From positions 1 to 64,000 of the forward strand of contig JAUZSH010000031.1 in assembly GCA_030949605.1 (NCBI GenBank): a stretch of 64,000 bases of DNA. Direction: 5' to 3'. This DNA comes from Ghiorsea sp. (lineage in GTDB: Bacteria > Pseudomonadota > Zetaproteobacteria > Mariprofundales > Mariprofundaceae). Below the pieces are notes generated by a model. That model searched no databases. It was not told the origin of the DNA and saw only the letters and a program-made list of their open reading frames with translations. The position numbers and the translations under genes were made by a program. Shown one piece after another: positions 53,953 through 63,713 of the stretch (position 1 is the stretch's first letter; every line of letters begins with the position of its first letter).

Positions 53953-56900
53953 ATGTTTTCTAAAATAATAGATGCGGCGACGCAGAATCGTTTTTTAATC
54001 CTTTTGTTACTGGTTGGTGCGATGGCATATGCCATGTTTGTGGTGCCAAAATTAAATCTTGATGCTTTTCCTGATGTGACCAATGTGCAGGTGCAAATCA
54101 ACACCGAAGCCCAAGGTTTAGCCTCTGAAGAAGTCGAGCAACTGATTACCTACCCCATTGAAGCGGTGATGTATGCGCTTCCCGATGTGGAGCAAGTGCG
54201 CTCGATTTCTAAGACGGGTTTATCGGTGATTACAGTCTCTTTCAAAGAAGGCACGGACATTTATTTTGCCCGTCAACTGGTGTTCCAAAAGCTGCAAGAT
54301 GCACAACAAACTGTGCCAGCTTGGGCAGGTACACCCAAAATCGGCCCCAACACATCAGGCTTAGGTCAGGTATTTCAATATATTATCAAAGCAGCCCCCG
54401 ATGCAGGTTTTGATGCTTTAACGCTGAGAGCACTCAATGATTGGGTGGTGAAATTGATGTTGATGCCCGTAGAAGGTGTGACTGAGATTTTGTCTTATGG
54501 TGGTGAAGTGCGTCAATATCAGGTGCAAGTCAACCCAGAGAAGCTGCTGTCCTATCAATTGCATGTGGATGATGTGGTGCGGTCGATTGAAGCCAATAAT
54601 CGCAATGCAGGTGGTTGGTATTTGCCGCAAGGTGATGAGCAACTGGTGATTCGTGGTGTGGGCTGGGTTCCTGGTGGTGAAGATGGTTTGAAAGCCATTG
54701 CCATGATGCCGATTAAAACAATCGATGGTATTTCGATTAGGGTACGTGATGTTGCCAAAGTCGAATTTGGTGGAGAGATTCGCCAAGGTGTCGTCACCAT
54801 GACGGAACGCTTGGATGATGGCAGCATCAAACAACTTGGTGAAGTGGTGGTTGGCATTGTCATGAAGCGTTTTGGTGCCAACACCAAAAACACCATTGAT
54901 GATGTCAAATCACGGCTTGAAATCGTGCAAAAATCTATGCCTGAAGGTGTGACCATTCAACCGTTTTACGACCAATCGGAGCTGATTGACCAAGCGGTAT
55001 GGACAGTTGAAAAGGCACTGCTCGAAGCATTCGTGCTTATCATTATCATTTTGCTGTTGTTTTTGATGAATATTCGGGCTGCATTTCTGGTGTTGTTATC
55101 CGTGCCGATTTCGATTTTATCCGCCTTGGCAATGATGGAACATTATGGTATTTCAGCCAACCTCATGAGTTTGGGAGGGCTGGCGATTGCCATTGGCATG
55201 ATGGTGGATGGTTCTGTGGTGATGGTGGAAAACATCTTCAAACACTTGGAAAAAGTCAAAGATGAAGACCACGGCATCGCCCTGCGTATCACCGAAGCAG
55301 CCAAAGAAGTGGCGCGACCTGTGTTGTTTGCTGTGTTGATTATCATGTTGGTATTCACCCCGCTTTTTTCACTTGAAGGTGTGGAAGGAAAAATGTTTAC
55401 CCCCATGGCATTGTCCATTTGTTTTGCCATGTTTGCCTCATTGCTGGTGGCATTGTTTGTCATGCCAGTGCTGGCGACGTATTTGTTTACCAAAGGTGTG
55501 CGACATAAAGAAAGCCCTGTGCTTAAACCTATTGCAGACTTGTATCACAAGCTTTTGGCGGGTGCGCTTAACACACGCAAAGCTGTGGTTGGCGGTGCGG
55601 CAATTGCATTTATGCTCACATTATCAACGCTTCCCTTTCTTGGCACTGAATTTGTGCCAGAGCTTGAAGAAGGTACGATTGCGGTGCGGGTCACGCTTGC
55701 GCCTTCCTCATCATTGCCTTTTGCCAAAGATACAGGTGAAAAATTAGAAAAAGTCCTCATCGAAAACTTTCCTGAAATCACCTATGTCTCGGCGCGAACA
55801 GGGCGAGCGGAAATTGGTGGTGACCCTGAACCTGTGTCCAATGTGGAGCTTTTCATTGGTTTGTTGCCTGTGTCCGAGTGGACAAGTGCTTCCAATCGGC
55901 AGGACTTGCAAAAGCTGATGCGTAAAGAGATGGAAGTTGTGCCTGGTCTTTTGCTTTCATTCACCCAACCCATTGCCATGCGCGTGGATGAGCTGTTATC
56001 GGGTGTCAAAGCAGCCCTTGCCATCAAACTTTTCGGGCCCGACCTCAAAGTCTTGGCTGAAAAAGGCAAGGAAATCGAAAAGCTAACCAAGTCCGTAGAA
56101 GGGACGCGCGATGTGGAAATGGAGCAGATTGCGGGTGAAGCGCAACTGGTGATTCGACCTGACCGCAGTGCATTGGATAGGTATGGTATTCCTGTTGATG
56201 ATGTGATGACCTTGGTGGCTGATGCCATTGGTGGCGCATCGGCTGGTCAGGTGATTTCTGGCAATGAGCGTTATGATATATATGTGCGTTTGGATAAGGA
56301 TTACCGCAACAATGCAGAAGCCATTGGTGCGCTGATTCTGCAAGCAGCTAGCGGTGCTTGGGTGCGTTTGGAAGATGTGGCGAGTATTGGTGTGGAGCAA
56401 GGGCCACCCATGATTAAACGCGATGATGTACAACGGCGCATTGTGATTCAAAGCAATGTGGAAGGGCGTGATATGGGCAGCATTGTGGCTGAACTTGATG
56501 CGCGTATTCAAGCTGAGATTGACTTGCCAACGGGTTATTCCGTGGTGTTTGGTGGGCAGTTTGAGAATCAACAACGAGCGCAAGCCAAGTTGATGGTGGT
56601 GGTTCCCTTATCCTTGCTCATGATATTCTTATTGCTCTACTTTATGTTTCATTCGGTGGGGCAAGCTGCCCTGATTATGCTGAATGTGCCGATGGCATTG
56701 ATTGGTGGCATTTTGGCATTGCTTGTTTCGGGTCAATATTTGTCTGTACCATCCAGCATTGGGTTTATCGCCCTCTTTGGTGTGGCGGTGCTTAATGGCG
56801 TGGTCTTGGTGGATGCGATTAACAGGCATTTGGGTGATAGCGCTGATGTGAACGAAGCCATTCGCCATGGTTCTGAAAGCAGATTAAGACCAGTGTTGAT

Positions 56901-57093
56901 GACGGCACTCATTGCTGGGCTTGGGCTTGTGCCTTTGTTATTGGCAACAGGAATCGGTTCTGAAATCCAAAAACCATTAGCCACTGTGGTGGTCGGTGGT
57001 TTGATTTCATCTACATTGTTAACGCTATTTGTGCTACCTTGTTTGTATGCATTCTTTAGTAAGGACGTTGTGAATGAGTCACGCAGGACATAA
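53953..57093 (+). CDS. czcA: CzcA-type RND heavy-metal efflux transporter
   Basis: 1046 residues, twelve membrane helices in two halves with large periplasmic loops. LDAFPDVTNVQVQINTEAQG at the start and GGLAIAIGMMVDGSVVMVEN in the fourth helix region (with proton-relay Asp and Glu) are typical of the heavy-metal RND class. Divergent metal class (zinc-cobalt-cadmium rather than Cu/Ag) is suggested by the CzcB-type adaptor, not proven. It overlaps the following CDF gene by 20 bases. Confidence 0.95.
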   Translation: MFSKIIDAATQNRFLILLLLVGAMAYAMFVVPKLNLDAFPDVTNVQVQINTEAQGLASEEVEQLITYPIEAVMYALPDVEQVRSISKTGLSVITVSFKEGTDIYFARQLVFQKLQDAQQTVPAWAGTPKIGPNTSGLGQVFQYIIKAAPDAGFDALTLRALNDWVVKLMLMPVEGVTEILSYGGEVRQYQVQVNPEKLLSYQLHVDDVVRSIEANNRNAGGWYLPQGDEQLVIRGVGWVPGGEDGLKAIAMMPIKTIDGISIRVRDVAKVEFGGEIRQGVVTMTERLDDGSIKQLGEVVVGIVMKRFGANTKNTIDDVKSRLEIVQKSMPEGVTIQPFYDQSELIDQAVWTVEKALLEAFVLIIIILLLFLMNIRAAFLVLLSVPISILSALAMMEHYGISANLMSLGGLAIAIGMMVDGSVVMVENIFKHLEKVKDEDHGIALRITEAAKEVARPVLFAVLIIMLVFTPLFSLEGVEGKMFTPMALSICFAMFASLLVALFVMPVLATYLFTKGVRHKESPVLKPIADLYHKLLAGALNTRKAVVGGAAIAFMLTLSTLPFLGTEFVPELEEGTIAVRVTLAPSSSLPFAKDTGEKLEKVLIENFPEITYVSARTGRAEIGGDPEPVSNVELFIGLLPVSEWTSASNRQDLQKLMRKEMEVVPGLLLSFTQPIAMRVDELLSGVKAALAIKLFGPDLKVLAEKGKEIEKLTKSVEGTRDVEMEQIAGEAQLVIRPDRSALDRYGIPVDDVMTLVADAIGGASAGQVISGNERYDIYVRLDKDYRNNAEAIGALILQAASGAWVRLEDVASIGVEQGPPMIKRDDVQRRIVIQSNVEGRDMGSIVAELDARIQAEIDLPTGYSVVFGGQFENQQRAQAKLMVVVPLSLLMIFLLLYFMFHSVGQAALIMLNVPMALIGGILALLVSGQYLSVPSSIGFIALFGVAVLNGVVLVDAINRHLGDSADVNEAIRHGSESRLRPVLMTALIAGLGLVPLLLATGIGSEIQKPLATVVVGGLISSTLLTLFVLPCLYAFFSKDVVNESRRT

Positions 57094-57946
57094 CCATCCC
57101 TTAAATGCTGCGATATGGCTAACCGCAGCATTTATGCTGGTCGAGTTTGTTGGTGGTTATCTGGCAAACTCACTGGCATTGATGGCTGATGCTGGTCATA
57201 TGGCATCCGATGTGATGGCGCTTGGCATTGCTTTGGCTGCACAACGTATTGCAATGCGACCAGCTCATGCGGGTATGACTTATGGTTATGGTCGGGTGAA
57301 AGTGTTGGCTGCACAGGTGAATGGGTTAACGCTGTGGTTTCTTTGCGGTTGGATTGTGTGGGAAGCTGTTGGCAGGCTGCAATATCCGCCCCAAGTGCAA
57401 GGAAGTATGGTGTTAATCATTGCCAGCATTGGGCTTGTGATTAATTTGGTGATTATGCGTTGGCTGCATGGTAGCCATGATTTGAATACACGCGCTGCTT
57501 ATTGGCATGTATTGGGTGATGCTTTGGGTTCTGTGGCTGCGATTATTGCAGGGGCTGTGATTATGTTGACTGGCTGGATGCCTATTGACCCCATATTATC
57601 ATTCTTTGTTGCTGTTGTATTGGCTTGGGGTGGCTGGCGTTTACTGCGTGAGACCACTTTAGAGCTGATGGAAGCCTCTCCGCGACACATTGATATGGAT
57701 AATGTGCAACAACAAATGTTGCAAACAAAAGGCGTGATTGGTGTCCATCATATTCATATATGGCGGCTGCCCAATAGTTCTTATGCAGCTTCGGCGCATG
57801 TTCAAGTTGAATCCATGCAGGACTGGTCTGACATATCACAAAGATTAAATGATGTGTTCAAGGCATTTGAAATAGAACATGTGACGCTGCAACCTGAGCT
57901 TAGTTGTTGCGATGAAAATGATATGTATTGCTCCAATATAAAATAA
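57074..57946 (+). CDS. Cation diffusion facilitator (CzcD/ZitB-like zinc transporter)
   Basis: 290 residues, six helices. Metal site A in LMADAGHMASDVMAL (HxxxD) and YWHVLGDALGS (HxxxD), with cytoplasmic C-terminal domain (GVIGVHHIHIWRLP) and an ending Cys pair. A CDF next to czcCBA feeds cytoplasmic zinc to the periplasm for the RND pump. AAGGA site ten bases before ATG. Confidence 0.93.
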   Translation: MSHAGHNHPLNAAIWLTAAFMLVEFVGGYLANSLALMADAGHMASDVMALGIALAAQRIAMRPAHAGMTYGYGRVKVLAAQVNGLTLWFLCGWIVWEAVGRLQYPPQVQGSMVLIIASIGLVINLVIMRWLHGSHDLNTRAAYWHVLGDALGSVAAIIAGAVIMLTGWMPIDPILSFFVAVVLAWGGWRLLRETTLELMEASPRHIDMDNVQQQMLQTKGVIGVHHIHIWRLPNSSYAASAHVQVESMQDWSDISQRLNDVFKAFEIEHVTLQPELSCCDENDMYCSNIK

Positions 57947-57960
57947 GTAGTGCTTGTTCA

Positions 57961-58243
57961 TAACTGATGTTACGCACCTATTCCTCGGAAGTGAGGCTTT
58001 AGCCTCGCCCAACTCAGGCTATGCATAAGGATTTCGCCTGATTCTCAAATCTATTGAACCTGCTACAAGAGGGCGAGGCTAAAGCCTAACTTCCAATGAG
58101 AGCCTATTAATTTACTCCCTCATTCCCACGCTGAAGCATGGGGACGAGGGAAATGAGCTTAATAGGTAGTCTGTGTAGCGTTCAAATATGTTGGGATTTT
58201 CCATGCCCGAAGATTAACATATGTGATAAGTGCGTAACATCAG
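57961..58243. repeat. Mini-element family C, copy 2 (283 bp)
   Basis: Ends TAACTGATGTTACGCAC and GTGCGTAACATCAG. Inside, two inverted REP-like palindromes: GGAAGTGAGGCTTTAGCC (57987) and its complement (58071-58094), so the whole can fold into one long hairpin. No gene. Confidence 0.85.
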
Positions 58244-58251
58244 ATCATAAA

Positions 58252-58294
58252 AACAAAGGCTGTCTTATTTTTAAGGCAGCCTTTTCTTTTTTAC
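58252..58294 (+). terminator. Terminator-like hairpin before RNase D
   Basis: AAAGGCTGTCTT and AAGGCAGCCTTT form a 12-base stem (one G-T pair) around ATTTTT, followed by a T-rich tail. It lies between mini-element C2 and the RNase D start and probably stops readthrough from the czc operon. Confidence 0.75.
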
Positions 58295-58308
58295 GTTATC
58301 GTTTGCCC

Positions 58309-59511
58309 ATGAATGAATCTACTTTCCAATATATTGATACACCCGATGGACTAATACACGCCTGTGAAACATTAAAAACTGCCAAAGTTTTGTGTGTAGA
58401 CACCGAATTTCATAGGGAAAAGACCTATTATCCCCAGTTTGCCTTGCTGCAAATCGGCTGCAATGATGGTATTTACATCATCGACCCTGTTGCCATCAAA
58501 GATTTAAAGCCGCTTTGGGACATCATTATCGACCCCAACATCCTTAAAGTCTTTCACGCTGGCAGACAAGACCTCGAAATCATTTTAGAACATGCAGGCG
58601 CATTGCCGCTGCCCATGTTTGATACCCAAGTCGCTGCGGCTCTTTTGGGTTATGGACAGCAGGTTGGGTTTGGTAATTTGGTGCAACGCATCACCCGCAA
58701 AGCTTTAGCCAAAGGCGAATCATTCAGCGATTGGCTGCGCCGCCCACTCACCAGCCAGCAGCTCAAGTATGCAGCCGATGATGTGATTTATTTGATGCCT
58801 ATTTATCAAGCGCTTAAAGAAGAGTTGCAAGCCAAAAAGCGCAGCACGTGGCTGGATGAAGAACAAGCCATTTTAAGCAATCCCGACACCTACCATATTG
58901 ATAAACAAGAAGCATTTTGGCGGGTTAAAGGTGTGCAAAAGCTAAAGCCCAAACACTTGGCAATCCTAAGAGAGCTTGCGATTTGGCGCGAAGAACAAGC
59001 GCAAAAGAAAGACATGCCACGCCGCCGTTTGATTGCTGATGAACCCTTGATTGAAATTGCTAAGCGCGACACTTTAAACATTGATACCATGAAACGTATG
59101 CGTGGTTTGAATGAAGGCGTGATTCGCCGTTTTGGTGAAACATGGCTCAAGCTTTGGCAAAAAGGCATGGATTGCCCCGAAGAAGATAGACCCAAACTTT
59201 CATCACGCAAAAGCAACACGTCAGGCACAGATTTACGCTTAGAATTATTGGACACCCTGCTTCGCCTCAAAGCCGATGAAGCCAGCATTTCATCCACGAT
59301 TTTGGCGAACAAATCAGAACTTTCTGCACTCGCCTCTTGGGGCAACAAACCGTTCAATGATGTACCTGACTTACCTTGCCTCAAAGGCTGGCGCGCCGAG
59401 TTGGTAGGCAATGCTTTATTACAACTCTTACGCGGTGAGATTTGCCTTCGCCTTAATCCCAACACAGGTTTACCCGTGATTGATGATTATAAAGGCGAGA
59501 CAACATCATGA
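58309..59511 (+). CDS. rnd: Ribonuclease D
   Basis: About 400 residues from ATG at 58309. DEDDy exonuclease motifs: VLCVDTEFHREKTYYPQFAL (Asp-x-Glu), VFHAGRQDLEIILE, FDTQVAAALLGYG and YAADDVIYLMPIY. An HRDC domain follows (EEQAQKKDMPRRRLIADEPL to RFGETWLKLW). It trims the 3' ends of tRNA. An upstream in-frame start at 58138 would place the N-terminus inside mini-element C2 and the terminator and is rejected. Confidence 0.96.
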   Translation: MNESTFQYIDTPDGLIHACETLKTAKVLCVDTEFHREKTYYPQFALLQIGCNDGIYIIDPVAIKDLKPLWDIIIDPNILKVFHAGRQDLEIILEHAGALPLPMFDTQVAAALLGYGQQVGFGNLVQRITRKALAKGESFSDWLRRPLTSQQLKYAADDVIYLMPIYQALKEELQAKKRSTWLDEEQAILSNPDTYHIDKQEAFWRVKGVQKLKPKHLAILRELAIWREEQAQKKDMPRRRLIADEPLIEIAKRDTLNIDTMKRMRGLNEGVIRRFGETWLKLWQKGMDCPEEDRPKLSSRKSNTSGTDLRLELLDTLLRLKADEASISSTILANKSELSALASWGNKPFNDVPDLPCLKGWRAELVGNALLQLLRGEICLRLNPNTGLPVIDDYKGETTS

Positions 59512-59619
59512 TAGGCAACCACAGCATACAAAGCACCGTCATACCCAACTTGATTGGGTATCCATATCTTAATAAGATGGGTTCCCACCTTTGTGGGAAT
59601 GACACATAAAGGTTAACCC

Positions 59620-60255
59620 ATGAAACTCTTTTTTTCCGTAGATGCTCTATCGTTACTCGGCAACAAAGCTTGGCGTTTACAAGATAACAAAACGTGGCGC
59701 GACTGCACCTTTGGCGAAGACCTACAAGGTGGTGATGCAAAACTTACCGACAAACAAGACGTGCGCGGCTGGGTGAATATGCGCTTACAAAAAGACAAAG
59801 ACTTGGGGCTAAAGCCCAAAGGCAAAGCAGGCATGTTTGATTTTATGATGCGCGGCATCTTTTCGCATGTGATTGTGCATAGGTTATCCCCTGCCCCCGT
59901 GCCGAGCAAAGACATCATGGTGCAAACCATCGCCCAAGCCGTAGTTGGCACGCCTTGGTTATTGTATCTCGACCTTGCAGGCAATTTCCGCATGTTACAC
60001 AGCGAACAAACACCTATCATTGCCAATCCAGACATTGCCGTGCGCGGTGAAATCGCATCGTCGGCAGGATTTATCGGCGAACAAGCAGCACAAAACAAGG
60101 AAATGATGGACACTTTATACCATCAATTTGTTGCAGGTTGGTTGATGCATCTCGAAACCCGCCGCTTATCCGTATTTGTACCCGATACAGAAGACATCCG
60201 CCCACTGGATGAATGTATTGAAAAAATCCAAGCTTGGAAGCATGAAGGAGAATAA
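59620..60255 (+). CDS. Conserved-looking hypothetical protein
   Basis: 211 residues, no signal or membrane segment. Ordered, mixed composition (MKLFFSVDALSLLGNKAWRL, DKDLGLKPKGKAGMFDFMMR, FVAGWLMHLETRRLSVFVPD). I recognise no domain. Starts about 100 bases after rnd; between them lies a GTCATACCC...GGTATCC repeat. Its end touches the next gene, so the two may be co-expressed. Confidence 0.7.
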   Translation: MKLFFSVDALSLLGNKAWRLQDNKTWRDCTFGEDLQGGDAKLTDKQDVRGWVNMRLQKDKDLGLKPKGKAGMFDFMMRGIFSHVIVHRLSPAPVPSKDIMVQTIAQAVVGTPWLLYLDLAGNFRMLHSEQTPIIANPDIAVRGEIASSAGFIGEQAAQNKEMMDTLYHQFVAGWLMHLETRRLSVFVPDTEDIRPLDECIEKIQAWKHEGE

Positions 60256-60256
60256 A

Positions 60257-60862
60257 ATGAAAAGATATTTCTGTGCTTTTATGGTGATGATAAGTTTCAA
60301 CACTATATCTTATGCTGGGGAACCCACAGGTGTTGTTTTGAAAATTGGAGCTCCTGGCTCGATTATGTTTGAATCTGCAGTCACTGAAAAGTTAAGCCTT
60401 GGACTTGAAATTGCAGGTTCCAGATTTTATCCCGAAGCATCCTCATATGAACGTGGTGGTGGTGTTGTTAACGCCAGAGCTATTGGCACACGTGCCACAT
60501 GGCAATCTAATGGTGCGTTTAATAAAGGGGCATACCTATCGGGATGGTTTGATTACTTAACTTTTGATTATGAGTCATTCAATGTATTCAATGGAAGCAC
60601 CACTGCTTCAAGCTCTAGAGGCCCTTCGACGGTTGCTGCTGGTGTTATGATTGGCTATCAATACCTTTATGGTAGTGAGCTTATTTTAAACTTTGGTGCT
60701 GGATATGGCTTTATGAAAGGCACAGATTTTAATACAACAACAGAAACGACGACTTATGATGCATTTGGAAATATAACCTCTACTTCAAGCGCGCCTTCAA
60801 GCGCAACCTTGAAAACAACAGATGTTTTTATTTTTGACATCTACATCGGTTATTTATTTTGA
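60257..60862 (+). CDS. Outer-membrane beta-barrel protein
   Basis: 201 residues; ATG at 60257 follows GGAGAATAAA. Signal peptide ends SYA-GEPTG. Alternating strands with Gly and aromatic residues (GVVLKIGAPGSIMFESAVTE, LSGWFDYLTFDYESFNVF, ELILNFGAGYGFMKG) and C-terminal FIFDIYIGYLF with the terminal Phe that barrels use for insertion. Eight or so strands are likely. Function unknown; OmpW- or OprF-like folds are possible. Confidence 0.82.
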   Translation: MKRYFCAFMVMISFNTISYAGEPTGVVLKIGAPGSIMFESAVTEKLSLGLEIAGSRFYPEASSYERGGGVVNARAIGTRATWQSNGAFNKGAYLSGWFDYLTFDYESFNVFNGSTTASSSRGPSTVAAGVMIGYQYLYGSELILNFGAGYGFMKGTDFNTTTETTTYDAFGNITSTSSAPSSATLKTTDVFIFDIYIGYLF

Positions 60863-60891
60863 GGGTAAAAGTCATAGGTTAAACCACACCA

Positions 60892-60969
60892 ATGGCTCTA
60901 AAACCCACAGTCATATTACTCGAAAATCTATATTGGGTTACACTGCTTGCGATGCCACGCTTTGATTAA
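60892..60969 (+). pseudogene. 5' duplicate of the TRIC/YadS gene
   Basis: 25 codons, MALKPTVILLENLYWVTLLA then MPRFD and stop. The first 20 codons correspond to the start of the channel gene at 61614 (MTLEPTPILLENLYWITLLA), with matching upstream words (AGGTTAAACCACA). The toxin-antitoxin pair at 60966-61460 separates the two copies. So the pair was inserted with a partial duplication, or recombination duplicated this end. Confidence 0.7.
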
Positions 60970-61238
60970 CGCTTCAAATCCCGATAAAAGTTCTCATGTG
61001 AGCCAACTGCCAATAGTGTGACAATAATTTTCTCATCATCATACGAATATGCCAACAACGCCTGTTGCTCCAACATTTTAAACTTGTAAATACGCAAGAA
61101 ACTTAAATCACCTCGCTTTTGCACTCCAACCATGGGGTTATCCAAAATAACTTTTACTGCCTCATCCAAAGCAACCTTTTGATTGGCTTTAAGCTTCTTC
61201 ACCTGCTTGGCAAAGCGCGGGGTTTGCTGAATATTCAT
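60966..61238 (-). CDS. RelE/ParE-family toxin
   Basis: 90 residues. MNIQQTPRFAKQVKKLKANQ, DEAVKVILDNPMVGVQKRGD, YKFKMLEQQALLAYSYDDEK and VGSHENFYRDLK are the RelE-fold segments (mRNA cleavage or gyrase poisoning in the family). The antitoxin gene precedes it with three bases between stop and start. Intact. Confidence 0.88.
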   Translation of the reverse strand: MNIQQTPRFAKQVKKLKANQKVALDEAVKVILDNPMVGVQKRGDLSFLRIYKFKMLEQQALLAYSYDDEKIIVTLLAVGSHENFYRDLKR

Positions 61239-61241
61239 GGG

Positions 61242-61460
61242 TTATCCGAAAGTATATGGCTCAAGCTTCCCTTGCTCTGCTTCCCCTTGGGATAACATAA
61301 CTTCTTGGATGAAATTAAACGACAAATCAGGGTTTTCTTCCATCATTTTACCCAACATTGCCCAATGCTCAATTTGTTTGGGTGGTGTTCTGTGTTGTGC
61401 TTTGGCATACAATCTTGCATCATTCACCAACGCATCTGAAAGCTTCATTGCAATTGCCAT
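61242..61460 (-). CDS. ParD-like antitoxin
   Basis: 72 residues from ATG at 61460 (AGGAG six bases before; the ATG at 61466 is too close to the site). MAIAMKLSDALVNDARLYAK is a ribbon-helix-helix start, followed by helices (QIEHWAMLGKMMEENPDLSF, FIQEVMLSQGEAEQGKLEPY) that wrap the toxin in the ParD-like family. Likely autorepressor. Confidence 0.82.
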   Translation of the reverse strand: MAIAMKLSDALVNDARLYAKAQHRTPPKQIEHWAMLGKMMEENPDLSFNFIQEVMLSQGEAEQGKLEPYTFG

Positions 61461-61613
61461 AACCATCTCCTTTATCTATTTAAGATTATGGCATCATACA
61501 TACTAAAGGTTTCCTTTTGCAACCTTTGATATGCAGTTGAAACTTTAGCCTAAGGTGAAGAATATTCGAGAGGTCTTCAACGTGTCCGAACATATAAAGG
61601 TTAAACCACAACC

Positions 61614-62249
61614 ATGACCCTAGAACCCACACCCATATTACTCGAAAACCTATATTGGATTACCCTGCTTGCGGTGATTGTATCCTCTGCATCAGGTGTG
61701 CTTAAAGCGGGGTTCAAACAGTTTGATTTGTTTGGGGTGATGATTATTGCCATCAGCACAGGTTTGGGTGGTGGTTCGCTGCGTGATATGTTGCTGGATA
61801 GAGATGTATTTTGGGTGTTTGACCAAATATTTTTTATCGCATCCGTGGGTGCGGCACTTGCCGTGTTCCTTGCTGCACGATTTATTATCATCAATCCTAA
61901 ATTCTTTCTTGTTGCTGATGCCGCAGGGCTTGCAAGCTTTGCCATTGCAGGCACGTTAGTTTCGCTCATGCTTGGTATTCCACCACTCATTGCCAGCTTT
62001 ATGGGCGTGATTACAGGTGTAATGGGCGGTGTGTTTCGTGATATATTATGCAATGAAACGCCCGTGGTGTTTATCAGCCCCTTGTATGCCACCGTTTCTT
62101 GGGCTGGTTCATTGTTTTTCATCGGCTTAATGTTGCTCGACATAGATATTACATGGGCGGCAATCATGGCTGGCTCTGCAATATTCATCACCCGCTTACT
62201 CGCGTTGTATTACAAACTCAGCCTACCCAAATTTAAATTCAAATCTTGA
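61614..62249 (+). CDS. TRIC-type (YadS/UPF0126) cation channel
   Basis: 211 residues, seven membrane helices. Two repeats with GxGGG..RD: STGLGGGSLRDMLLDRD and GVMGGVFRDILCNE, the signature of the two-fold UPF0126 repeat. Bacterial TRIC homologues conduct monovalent cations. ATG at 61614 after ACCACAACC. Confidence 0.93.
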   Translation: MTLEPTPILLENLYWITLLAVIVSSASGVLKAGFKQFDLFGVMIIAISTGLGGGSLRDMLLDRDVFWVFDQIFFIASVGAALAVFLAARFIIINPKFFLVADAAGLASFAIAGTLVSLMLGIPPLIASFMGVITGVMGGVFRDILCNETPVVFISPLYATVSWAGSLFFIGLMLLDIDITWAAIMAGSAIFITRLLALYYKLSLPKFKFKS

Positions 62250-62399
62250 TGCCTTCTCGATCTAAGAGACCTCTGTACCGTAGTAATTTCTTGAGCGAAT
62301 CAAGGCAAAAGTAAGAATGAAACCGCAGTTTATTGGTAACTGAATGTCCTGCAGTAGGGCTAAAATTCGTTATTCCCGCGTAGAGCTTGCCTCGCCTGA

Positions 62400-63689
62400 T
62401 TATTGCACCCGAACAGGCGATGAAACATACATTTTTTCCACAAATACCAGCTTCCCTTTTTTCACATGGACTTGACCTAAATCCAACATCAACAGTGATT
62501 CTCTCTTTCTGCCTACAAGTTCAATCCGCAATGGATAAACACCTTCTTTAAGCCGCAACCGTGCCAAAAGAATCGACTTAGGTAGCGTTAACCAGCTTCG
62601 TGTATCCGCCGTTTCTGTTGCCATTGCAACAACATCTACCAAAAAACCAGCCAGCTCGCCACCTTGCTTTTGCGCTTGATTTGAAATTGCAGCTTTCGCC
62701 ACGGCTCGTGCAATCAACCTTGCCATCATTTCACCTTTATGACTTTCCAGTGAGACTCTTGCATTGGCATCAATACTATCCACAAGTTCTGCCTGAGATG
62801 TATATTCACCAACCATCAATGTTGCACCTGCAATATTTGTGGTTCGTGATTCATAAACAGGCATGGAAATACGAATAGGCACACCATCATCAGTATGCAC
62901 AAGTAAGCTTTGCGAACGTTTGATAGGCGCAAGTCCCGTGTGTAATATCAGCACCACGTCACCCATATTTCGAGCATCAACAGGTGTATCGATATTCAAA
63001 GCGAATTTTGTTTGGTAAGCTTTATACTCATTCAATAAACCCAGCTTTTTGGTTAAGCGAAGCAAATCTTTTTTGAGATAAGTCGGTGTATGTACTTTTA
63101 AATTTTTCCTACCCTTTTCATAAGCTTGCTCTGCTTTTCGATAGGCGATAAGGGCATCATCAAGTTCGCCACCTGCTTCATAAATCAAACCTGTGAGGTA
63201 ACGTGAAAAAGCATGTTCTACAAAGCTATTTTCATCTGTTGCCTTGGCTTGTAACAGCAAGTCAACCTGCAAAGCTTCAACCCTAGCTTCATCCAGTTGA
63301 CCCAACGCAATATAGTTCAAAGCTTCATAAATATGAATGGCAACTTGCTCATAGTCTTCACCTTCATAACTCATGGCACTATCATTAATCGTTAATGCGC
63401 CAGCTTGCTCCAGCAAGCTTGTTCCCTTCAAGGATTGAATAAGTTTCTTAACTTCTTCGAATGTTGTATTGCTTTCCACATACAAACCACTCATGCGTTG
63501 CAGCATTGCTTTATCCATAAGATACAACACTTTGTCCGTACCCGTGGCAGGATTTTTTTCTAACTCAAGCAAAGCTTGCTGTGGATTTTGCTGGGCGAGC
63601 AACAACTCTATACGTTGAAAGTTAGAGCTATAACTCGCGCAACCAGATAAAAACAACACAACAAGCCCGACAATATAGAAGTTACGCAT
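62400..63689 (-). CDS. COG3014-family lipoprotein with TPR-like helices
   Basis: 429 residues. Lipoprotein signal with VVLFLSGCASYSS. Helical repeats (QQALLELEKNPATGTDKVLY, YEQVAIHIYEALNYIALGQL, GGELDDALIAYRKAEQAYEK) then a C-terminal strand domain (DVVLILHTGLAPIKRSQSLL to MLDLGQVHVKKGKLVFVEKM). Members lie beside lpoB, as here (24 bases to the next gene), and may help peptidoglycan synthesis at the outer membrane. Confidence 0.85.
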   Translation of the reverse strand: MRNFYIVGLVVLFLSGCASYSSNFQRIELLLAQQNPQQALLELEKNPATGTDKVLYLMDKAMLQRMSGLYVESNTTFEEVKKLIQSLKGTSLLEQAGALTINDSAMSYEGEDYEQVAIHIYEALNYIALGQLDEARVEALQVDLLLQAKATDENSFVEHAFSRYLTGLIYEAGGELDDALIAYRKAEQAYEKGRKNLKVHTPTYLKKDLLRLTKKLGLLNEYKAYQTKFALNIDTPVDARNMGDVVLILHTGLAPIKRSQSLLVHTDDGVPIRISMPVYESRTTNIAGATLMVGEYTSQAELVDSIDANARVSLESHKGEMMARLIARAVAKAAISNQAQKQGGELAGFLVDVVAMATETADTRSWLTLPKSILLARLRLKEGVYPLRIELVGRKRESLLMLDLGQVHVKKGKLVFVEKMYVSSPVRVQ

Positions 63690-63713
63690 GAATGCAGTAC
63701 GCTAAAATACTAT

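Noticed and set aside
58138-58308. Longer N-terminus for RNase D
   Set aside because: The extension would be translated from mini-element C2 and across a terminator hairpin; the ATG at 58309 starts the family-like sequence.
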